Assembly (NCBI GenBank): GCA_032988195.1
Contig: JANTQE010000017.1
Location: 124,001-188,000 of the forward strand
Source of the DNA: Arachnomyces sp. PD_36
Taxonomy: Eukaryota; Ascomycota; Eurotiomycetes; Onygenales; Arachnomycetaceae
DNA length: 64,000 bases
Reading direction: 5' to 3'
Within the stretch, counting starts at the first letter, position 1. The number at the start of each line of letters is the position of its first letter. A model generated the notes under the pieces. It did not search any database, was not told the DNA's origin, and saw only the letters and a program-made list of their open reading frames with translations. The translations under genes and the position numbers were made by a program. Shown here piece after piece: positions 55,503 to 64,000 of this stretch.

Positions 55503-58041
55503 CTACCCCGATAGCCCTCGCTTCTCGCTCTCCGAGAAGAAGATAATCATACGCCAGAGTTTCTTCACCAAGACCTCAGCTTCCTCATCAAGAGCCTAAA
55601 AGTAAGAATCGTCAGTAAATATTACACAACGGTTGATGGTAACAGATGGTAACTTACCCCTTCCAATTGTTCAACCAACTCCTGAGGCGAGCCTCGTTTC
55701 CGGATATGCTCCTCAACCACCTCAACCAACATCTGTTCCTGCACTCCCAGGTATTCCACGATCTTTTTCTCGACAAACGGCTTGAGTTGCTCTCCGAGAA
55801 TAGATTCGTCCACAAACTCCCATTTGACTTCCCATGCCCAGAGTCCATCCTTGTCGGATGGGATATCTGCTGCCAGTTGCCTGACAGCTTGTGCTCGCTC
55901 CTCTTCGGTGAGACCAGAAGCTTCGGCAGCGCTATCAAATTTGATGGGAACGAGGGTACGCTTCGCGGTACCGGCGCCTTCTTCCTCATCCTCAAGAAGA
56001 CCTTCAACTTCCGCAACTGTCCTGCGGACGGTGGCTTGAGCCTTCTGGGCAGCTGCTCCAAGCGAAAGCTTGAAGCGTTGTGGTTCTCGTGGGGCTTCGT
56101 TGCGTGTCTCAAGCTCTTCAGCTTGTCGGGCAAGAAAGTCATCCGCCATTCCACGAGCTTGTTCTCTCTGTTTCATTGACCGCGCATTCTCACGCTCCTC
56201 GGCAGCCCTGTCAGCCTCATCCATGCTAATCTCCCTATTCCTGAACGGCGCCCGATTTCGTATCCAGCCACCACGATCAGCGTAGTATTCTTCAACTTTC
56301 CGCGTAGCTTCAGCATCATCGTTCCATTCCCGTAGTCGTTTGGCCATCGCTTCGACTTCTTCCGCGGCTCGGGCTTCCTCGTCTTTGTCTCGGTTCTTCT
56401 CACGTTCCACTGCAGCGGTTCTACTACGCTCACGATTCAACCAGCGTCTCTCTTGATCGAGAAATTGCTTCTCGAGTTCTGCTTCTCTCTTCTTTTCACG
56501 TCTCTTTTCAAGCTCTTCATCACTCGCATCCGAGTCCTCATCTTCCCTATCAATCCACCCGTTAGCAGCACCATTGATTCCAGTCCCATTAACAAAGGAG
56601 ACACCCTTTTGGTAATCCCTCGGTATCTGCTGTCCAAATCCTTTGGGCCCAGACGGGGCATTTGGTACGCCACGATCTCGAGGTCCAAGGGGTATATTAT
56701 TAGCGCCACCAACTGGTCCACTGGGCGCTGACGGAGGCGGAGAGGCTAATCTGCTGGGTCTCGACCCAGAATTCCTGGCACGTTCCAATGATTCAATCTC
56801 CTCTTCACGTTTCAGACGTTCGAGATCCCGTCGGTTGCTCCTGTCGCGGAAAGCCGCAATTTCTTTCGCGACAGTTTCTCTCATTTCAGCTGGAATATCC
56901 GACAATTCGTCATCCACTGTTATCGGGATTGTTACAACCTCCGCAGGGGTATCATCATTCTTCTTCTCCTCTCCCATTGTAATGTCGCCATCTCGGTCGA
57001 TTGCTGAAGTATCTTCCTTCTGAGTAGGGGTGGAGGGGTGGGCGAGGTCTTTGAGAACGTCTGCAAGTGCGCTTCGGGCCGAGTCTAGGCGTGATTGAGC
57101 CTCTGCAGGATCGCGGTCTTCTCGCGACGCCTCGTACTGTTCAAGGTATTTGAGGGAGCTATCGTCAACCACAACCTTAATACCCAGTTAGCATCATTTG
57201 TTTAAAACGCGTAGAAATTGTACACATACCAGGAGTTTAGCCTTTTCAATCTCATCGTTCTCATCCTCGGACGGGACTTGTCTCTTCACAGGAACTTCCA
57301 CATCCTTTAGCACTTCCACAGCAGTACCCAGGCTCTCGGGGTCCTCGTACTCTGCAAAACCAAACTTGCAAGCCTTATCATCCGAATCGGTGGCACGGAT
57401 CCAACGTCTTAAGTTCCCTGCTGCTCTAAGGATACGTTCGACTCCCTCGTCTCCACCCGTGCCCTCCGTTATCCCACCGATAAACAATGTGCGAACTATC
57501 TCCTCTTTCGTAGGTGGTTGTAGTTGCATCATCGCATCTCGTAGGTTTTGGCGTTGCGACTCGAGCCCCCCCGCTCCCGGCGCTGCGCGTTTCGCACCCG
57601 AATCCCCACCGCGATCCCTTGTCCCTTCAACAGGCGTAGATGATTTCGCTGGGCCGGAAGTTCCGAGTCGAATCACTGGAGCGGAGAAATTGATGTTCGG
57701 CATGTTTGCGGGAGGTTGGAAATTAGGAGGGAAGCCACCAGGTCGTCCTGGTTGCTGGGCGTTTGCTTGTTGCATGCCTGGGGGAGGGCCGGTTCCTGGA
57801 GCTGACATCCCGGGAGGGGGAGCTGTCAAGTAGTCAGTATATATGAGTTCTGCTTATATAGATGGTTTGGGGAGAGACTTACCCACTCCTGGTGGCGCTC
57901 CCGGGAAGCCACCATATTCTGAGGGGCGGCCATAGGAGTTAGAAGCTACGGTAGGTCAGTCTTTGAGCATTGTTGACGGAAATAACGCGGGGTGCGATGA
58001 AGCTCCGGAGCATTATACTCACATTGGTATGGGTTATACAT
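55503..58041 (-). CDS. RBM25-like RRM/PWI-domain splicing factor
   Basis: Predicted U1-snRNP-associated splicing regulator. Exons 58041-58023 (MYNPYQ), 57945-57883, 57822-57230, 57175-55658, 55595-55503; 761 residues. N-terminus is Pro/Gly/Gln/Asn-rich (PGVAPPPGMSAPGTGPPPGM). An RRM-like domain lies at about 138-215 (VRTLFIGGITEG, then KFGFAEYEDPESLGTAVEVL). A long Arg/Glu/Asp-rich helical region follows, typical of RBM25 (REKKREAELEKQFLDQERRW, REKNRDKDEEARAAEEVEAM). The C-terminal PWI domain has LWAWEVKWEFVDE, LKPFVEKKIVEYLG and EHIRKRGSPQELVEQLEGALDEEAEVLVKKLWRMIIF split by the last intron. Ends KRGLSG. Domain order equals RBM25 of animals and fission yeast relatives. Confidence 0.9.
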
Positions 58042-59760
58042 CTTTCTAGAGGGATTGACTGAGTACAACGATCAGGCGTACAACCATGAACCGTGACTAC
58101 TGTCGCGTCGCAGCTTAGCAGATTGGAGCTGGCAAGTTGGGGAATTTCGGACGGATAGTAAGGTAGTTGTGAGAGTTGGGCAAGAAACGAGTAGACAAGG
58201 ACTGTTTTAGAGGGAATGGTAATGTGGAATGTGTGAAGCCAGCTCTCTCTCCTCTCTTCTCTTTCTTATCACCGTTTCTTTCTCTCTTCGTTAAAGAACT
58301 TCGTCGCATCAAATTCATTTTCAGATTTAGACTAGCGCCAACCTTGTTGGTCCAAGCGTCGACGTTTAAATTCACCGCCTTGGCTTAGTCATATCCACAT
58401 CGACGTCAACTCATCCGATCTTTTTGATATCTTCTTTTCAATGCGACGACAATGCCACTTTCTATTCATGCGAAACTTAGACCAAACCTCAATTCCTGTG
58501 TTTAGAGCCAGGAGCTTGAAACTCCAGGGACATAGATTGTTTGCATTAAGTATCTCTAAAAACTAACACATTGAACCCTACGCAAGAGCATTTAGTACAC
58601 CTCACTCAGTAACCCAACACCGTCCAGTATTAGCATCATTAGTCTGTCTCTTTCTTTGCCCTCTTTTATTTGTAACCTCTTGTTCCGAAGCAGTGTTGGT
58701 CCCTTCTCCGGTATCCGAACTCTGGCCAGAAGTCGGAAGAAGCAGTGTTGCTAGAAGTGTCTCGTTCAAGTGAGATCGAGAACTTTCAATCCTTCAAAGC
58801 AATCTTCCAAGCCTTTCAGAGGGTGCATAAAGCATATTATGTATGTACTGTCTGATGGCTCGGTCAGTTACCAGGAAGCCTGAGAAGTGAGGTATTCATA
58901 GGAAGTACCCTTCCTACGAGAGGAGTCCAAAGTGAGATTTGTCTCCACCTTCTTATATGAAGTGCTCAGACATCAGAACCGTTCTTTCCTTGAATATGGA
59001 CCCTCTCCTTCCTACATACCCTCTCTAAACCTGGCCACCCTCATCAAATAATTCAGGCTTCCGTTTACCGCTGGACGTAGCCAACGGCAGCTAGACTGGG
59101 CCCAGGAAGTCTATCGACATGCTTCGACCTGAAAGGGGGCGAAATTCTGTATGGTAACACGGATGGCCTATAAGGAGATATATATTCCTCGGCAGAAGAT
59201 GTCGACGACGTCCTACCGCTCTTGCCAGAGTTCGAAGGGTACCTCGATGGTTTCACCAGTATCGGGTCACTAGTATCGGGTCACCAGTCTCGCAAGGCTT
59301 GGTATCAAGGGAGGCAGAAGCATGTCGAAACATGAACTAGTGGGCCAACACATGTACCCGAACTTTCAGTGGCGACGAATGAGGGTTATAGATACCCCTG
59401 CGCTGAGGTCTCGAAACATTTCTAAAAACGGCGGTTGCTAGCGGTCAGCCATATTGTAGCTCTTGGATAGCATGAGCGGGAGGAGTATTGATACTCGCCG
59501 ATTCGGATTTCAAGGCTACCCGAGCCGATGATCCATACCCTCGTGTGGTGATTGCTGAAACCATATTACCTCAATGGCTAGGAGTCGTCAGTGAGGATCA
59601 GATGCGTTCACTTGGGTGAAAGCCCAATGACATGGCACATTGATTTTCCTTCCGGCTAGCTTGCTCCAGTTTCCTTTGTTTGTGTGGGGGATTTTTGTTG
59701 GGGTGGGAAAAAACGCGATCCACCCTTAAATTTGTTTAAAGGGAAAAAGATTTCAACACC
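58042..59760. promoter_or_regulatory. Upstream of RBM25-like gene, no gene seen
   Basis: Likely RBM25-like promoter near 58050-58400. A short tandem duplication AGTATCGGGTCAC(T/C) is seen at about 59258-59286. No open frame with family content. Confidence 0.4.
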
Positions 59761-59764
59761 CAGG

Positions 59765-59860
59765 GCCTGGCTGGTCTAGTCGGGACAATCCAGAATCGTC
59801 TGGTGGCGCTAATAAAATAGGAATCACCGAGGTCCTGGGTTCGAGTCCTCCCTCCCTCCG
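59765..59860 (+). other. tRNA-like / SINE-like pol III element
   Basis: An A-box-like TGGTCTAGTCGG at 59772-59783 and a perfect B box GGTTCGAGTCC at 59838-59848. A CCAGA...TCTGG hairpin lies between, where an anticodon arm could be, but the T stem does not pair properly beyond three bases and no acceptor stem is found. So it is not an intact tRNA; a tRNA pseudogene or the head of a SINE is the best reading. Confidence 0.35.
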
Positions 59861-61721
59861 AGCGTTTTAATTTAATTCGACAATATAATGGTTAGATCCG
59901 GGACCCGCTCCCCCCCGGAAAGCGACTCTACCCAGCGTGGCCGGGAAAACACTCCGAGTTTTCATACCCCAGGACGATCCTCTTCCTTCTGGGTTAACTT
60001 TTTGTCTCCGAGATTTTTTTTTGGATGTTCCACATTGTACCTGGCCACCAAAGGCAGCCGCAAAACCAGTATTTTGGCGACAGCGAGGTTCCCGCGCTAA
60101 TCATAGCCACCACATTTTTTTTATATCGCTCTCAATCCACGAACATTCCTAGTACTTTCTTTCGCATTACTATACCTTGTGGTCCCGATTCGAGTTCCCG
60201 CTTAATTTGAATGCCGACCCAAGGCTCTAGGTGCCTTCATACTACTCCATATACCCATCTAAAGGGGCAGAAGGACAGCAATATAACGCCATATAAAACC
60301 TACTATTGTAGTGATGTCAAAGTATCTCACTTCCTCCTATCATCGATGTCTAGAATCGAGTAGCTAACTAAACAAAGTCTCATGCTTAGATTCTCGATTA
60401 GTTCTCCCTCCCACCCTCCGTAGTCAGTCTATCTTCCACCCGTATCTTCAAAGGGGAACATGCTGCTGGAATTCTCAATGCAACGAGGGCTTATTGCCTA
60501 CCAACCAAACCTAACGATACTATCTTGGGATATCTAATGGTGGCATGCCCCGGCAAACTGAGGATTAGACTGAAGTCCTTCGGTAACGATCTCCCTGTCA
60601 ATGGCCTTGGTGGTGTGCCCGCATTTCGTCTCGGAATCCTTGTACATATTCCCTACTTGCGCTGGAATGGAATGGTACGAAACAGTTTATTCTAAGTGAC
60701 GCCGAGCTCCAAGCGTCCATCCCAATCGCACACCTTCTACCCAGTGAAGGGGGAAAGGGCAGTCGAGCCATTACTAGGCCCATTAAACTAGAAGATATAG
60801 CTCGGTCAGAGACTGCGAGATATAAAGTAACCTATTCTTAGACACAGTTACAACTTGTATTTCTCGTCTATATCGAATACTATCATTCTTCAGCACATAC
60901 CCTTTCATCATGATAAAAGACGTATCTGTGTATGAACTTGAAGAATCGCGAACTGGAGATCGAGTTTGTTCTAATTGTTACACATTCTTGACCCGTCTCT
61001 CCTCCTTCCGATATCGCGGTTCATTTACCGAAAAAAACGTGGAGAAAAAGCCACCCGGCTGATCTCTTAGTTCCCGCTCCCGATTGAGCGAGGACCAACC
61101 TTCCGTCCCCCTCTTGACGTCTCCCCATCTAACTTCCTGCAAGAATTGTCCGTCCCGATCTTTTTTGGGCGGCATGCATCTCACACGAGTTGACGGGATA
61201 TCGGTTCCATTGATTATATGCAAGCCAATTTGCCTGTCATGTCACGTCAGAAGCCCGGCCCTAAAAACAATATCCGATCACACTAATCTGTGATGCGCTG
61301 GCTGCGTGAGATGCGAAGTCAACTACCCGAGGCTCTCGATCTTTGACGAAATGGAGACTAGCAAGATAAACGTTGTGGGTTTTGGGTGCGCCCTTCCCGA
61401 GAGAGTTTTGGTCCTGATCTGGAGTACTTTCTTTCTCCTCTCTACCTAGCTCCACAGCGGCCCCAGAATTAGAATCAATAATGGGACCATTCTCCGGATA
61501 CCGAAGGAAGGGCTAGAAGGCCAAAAAAGATCAACAGCGTCGTCGGCAAACACACAAAAACAGCTGCTCAAGCATCTGAAGAAATCGGGCTAAGCGAGTG
61601 GGGTTCTTCGTAGCTACGATCCTCTTCCAAGGAAACTTGGAATATTTATTAAACCTGGTAGTTCTTCAGACATGATGAAGTCTGGAGAATATCCAGTTTC
61701 TTTCTTCATTTTTCCTCCATT
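59861..61721. other. Intergenic before the reductase gene
   Basis: Mixed-composition DNA with short frames only (up to 80 codons). Promoter of the reductase probably within 61450-61720. No repeats of note. Confidence 0.4.
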
Positions 61722-63036
61722 ATGTCTTCTTGGCTCGATTTCTGGGCTTCCTTCCGGCGACGATGTCTCATCTGTCGCATATGCTCGAAAAGGTGGAGGA
61801 AATCTGGCGTAACCACGAGGAGGGCGGGCATACCTCCAGAACGAGACTCAAATACACAAAAGGGTGTTGCTAAGAAAACGCCGTCGTATTCTTCTGATTC
61901 TTCCACTACGGTCAACTATCCGACACAACAGGCGCTTACTGTGACTGCGAAAGGAGTATATCGGTTGGAAGACGATTACCCTATACCTGAGCTCGAAGGG
62001 GATAGGGAGATTATGATCCGTAACTATGCTGTCGGACTGAACCCGGTTGACTGGAAGACGGTGGAATATGGCTTCTGCCTTCCCGAGCTTCCATGGATCA
62101 CGGGGAGGGAAATGGCAGGTGTCGTAGAAAAGGTTTCGCCGGGGGTGACGAGGTTTAGGCCAGGAGATAGGGTGTGGACAAGTAGGCACATTTTACTACT
62201 TCCATTAAATCTATATATTCCTGCTTTACATTTATATGCTTGATAAGAACATTTGCTAATACCACAAAGGTACCTACTATAGGGACAAACGGGCTGGGTG
62301 TTTTCAGGAATTTGTCACTGTTCTAGAGCACACCGTGGTCCCTATACCTGCCAACCTAAGTTTTGAATCAGCGGCCTGCCTCGGTGTCGGTGCTCTTACG
62401 GCAGCTATGACTCTGTGGAAAACGCTCGATGTGCCAGTATCACCTCCACCCCAGAAGGACCCTATAGAAGGCGAACATCGTGAATATATCTTGATTTGGG
62501 GAGGCTCCACAGTTACGGGGCAATTTGCCATTCAGTTATGCATTCGAGGCGGGCTGAATGTGATAGCCGTCACATCGGAAAAGACCAAATATTTGGTTCA
62601 AAGCCTTGGTGCTACGCATGTCATCACCCGGGATAGCAAATCGGATGAGGACGTGCTGGATGAAATTCGAGGCTTGGTCGGTGACAAAATCACACGAGGG
62701 ATTGACCTTGTGGGCCCAGAGACGAGCACTCTATGCTTGAAAGCCCTCTCCAAATCATCGACCTCGCTATTCGCACCGCTTGCAATGATGTCTTCTTCTC
62801 AGGATATACCTGAGAGTGTTCAGATTCAGACCGTGGAGATGAAGAGGTTCGTTCTAGACGAGTCTTGCAGGAGGTGGGCTATTGAGTTGAATGGTCTTGT
62901 GGAATCTGGGGAGTTACGACTGCCTCAAGTTGAGGTGCTGAAGGGTGGTTTGAAGAGGGTTGAGGAGGGTTTGAAGAGGGTAAAGAGAGGTGATATGGAG
63001 GGGAAGAAGATTGTGGTTTCCATGTCGGCTTTTTGA
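61722..63036 (+). CDS. Zinc-independent medium-chain dehydrogenase/reductase
   Basis: Two exons, 61722-62181 and 62270-63036; 408 residues, phase kept (A|GT, Ser). Residues about 1-65 are a basic, Ser/Arg-rich extension not usual in the family. Then the GroES-like fold: YAVGLNPVDWKTVEYG, LPWITGREMAGVVEKVSPGV, FRPGDRVW; the NADPH-binding fold: AACLGVGALTAAMTLWK, ILIWGGSTVTGQFAIQLC (the GGSTxTG form of the glycine motif), VIAVTSEKTKYLVQSLGATHVI. No catalytic or structural zinc cysteines, placing it with enoyl-reductase-like proteins (ToxD / trans-acting ER type) rather than alcohol dehydrogenases. No polyketide synthase is nearby in the window, so pathway and substrate are unknown. The first of two possible starts was used; translation could begin later, at the folded core. 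Confidence 0.85.
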
Positions 63037-64000
63037 TAGAGGGGGGTTCTACTTTCGCTAAGTTTGACGATGATGACGAATGTTATGCCCTGTATATATT
63101 TAATGTGTGATGAGAGATGGGATGATGCCATGCATGTATATAGCCTATATTTTTATGAGATATGAAAAATAAACGAGAAGTTGATTGAGCCAACCTGAAG
63201 GATATTCGTTTCTGAGATCCTCCAGGCAACTCCATCTGTCCTGGGCCGCGTAATGAGGTTCGATGTAAGCGCGTACTATCTTCCCCGTCGATCCATATAC
63301 TACTGTTACCTGCTATGGCACTCTCGCCCATTCTCCTTTTTGCGCCCTTAAAAGCATGGTAATCCACCCCTGAGTTGACGGAGAAGAAGAGAAAGGGTAT
63401 CTTGATATATATGCGGTGTACTATCTCGTGATACGGGGTCTTTTGGCGCCGAAGTCGCTGCGCTGGTAAGGGGTATGCTTCTGAATATCATTCATCTTAT
63501 TGTAATCCACACCTCGAGTATGCAGGTAATTAGGGGAGGGTAAGATAAGCATGAGAGAAACACAGCTTTTTCGCTTTGACCCATCTCACCAGCTCGCTCC
63601 TCGAGAAAATCCCGCAAAGTGGTCGTCGCCTGAAAGGAAGACAACGGTGCCCGGTTCAACGTGACTATCGAGAAACGCGGGCCAAAACTCGCTCCTTGTG
63701 GGGCACCGTTTTCGAAACTCACAGGCTTGGCGAAGAAAGCCGTTAGCCAAGAATGAGGTCCCATCCGTTCGGCAGCTATTTTGGCCCCTGATATTGAAAT
63801 TATTTCTAGAAAGCCAGGTTCCTAAACCTACCTCCCAGTACCACTTCTTGATGAATGGTTGCTTCCGGAAGACGACGGCTTTTTTATCTCGCACTTACGT
63901 CATATATTCTCCGAATAATACACCGTTTACTTCTTTCAGAACGATTGCTGTGATTTCGTGAGGAAGACTGTTCTTCTAGAAGAGGCTTTACAAAATCCTT
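63037..64000. other. Right end of window, no gene seen
   Basis: Downstream of the reductase. Frames of up to about 100 codons on the minus strand (63586-63894, 63492-63764) overlap each other and have no recognisable content. Confidence 0.4.

Noticed and set aside
1..64000. CRISPR array, bacterial operon signals or intact transposon
   Set aside because: No spaced exact repeats, no transposase or reverse-transcriptase motif, and the gene structure is eukaryotic.

Overview
The window is nuclear DNA of a filamentous ascomycete (Pezizomycotina). The genes carry short introns (about 48-230 nt) with GTRNGY-type donors and CTRAC-type branch points just before the acceptor. Pyrimidine-rich leaders precede several start codons, and the gene content is typical: mitochondrial Hsp70, TIM21, eIF3g, an NDT80/VIB-1-like factor, HPPK-DHPS and L-galactonate dehydratase. 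A decayed coiled-coil gene of a type I associate with Helotiales makes Leotiomycetes my best guess, but no rRNA or other decisive marker is present.

Layout. 0.9-3.2 kb: mitochondrial Hsp70 (SSC1), +. 4.7-6.2 kb: F-box/LRR-like protein, -. 6.8-7.0 kb: a 19-bp degenerate tandem repeat in otherwise empty DNA. 8.35-10.3 kb: a three-exon C2H2 protein, +. 11.0-12.5 kb: a Methyltransf_16 gene, -, whose 3' end runs into poly-C sequence and an N gap. 13.1-14.0 kb: a secreted/single-pass Cys-rich membrane protein with a PPxY tail, -. 14.4-15.65 kb: remains of a coiled-coil gene plus diverged duplications. 17.1-19.5 kb: long-chain acyl-CoA synthetase, +. 20.5-20.9 kb: a two-exon 72-residue membrane protein that is easy to miss, +. 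24.9-26.9 kb: NDT80-family transcription factor, -, with about 8.7 kb of apparently gene-free DNA upstream.

The right half is denser. It holds eIF3g (-), nitronate monooxygenase (-), HPPK-DHPS (+), GLO3-type ArfGAP (-), TIM21 (+), a carboxymuconolactone-decarboxylase-like protein (-), a secreted DUF1996 protein (+), CTP synthase (+), L-galactonate dehydratase (-), an RBM25-like PWI/RRM splicing factor (-) and a medium-chain reductase (+). Most are housekeeping genes in divergent or convergent pairs. I see no biosynthetic cluster, CRISPR array or intact transposon.

The most notable observations concern gene structure. The CTP synthase gene needs one AT-AC intron and one GC-AG intron to restore the conserved protein, and GLO3 needs a GC-AG intron. 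The first exon of the C2H2 gene is found only by splicing past a decoy ATG. A TTGGTGGA element like the known galacturonate-responsive motif sits upstream of the L-galactonate dehydratase gene, and TCACGTG motifs recur in several housekeeping promoters. All exon models were built by eye from splice signals, reading phase and family conservation.
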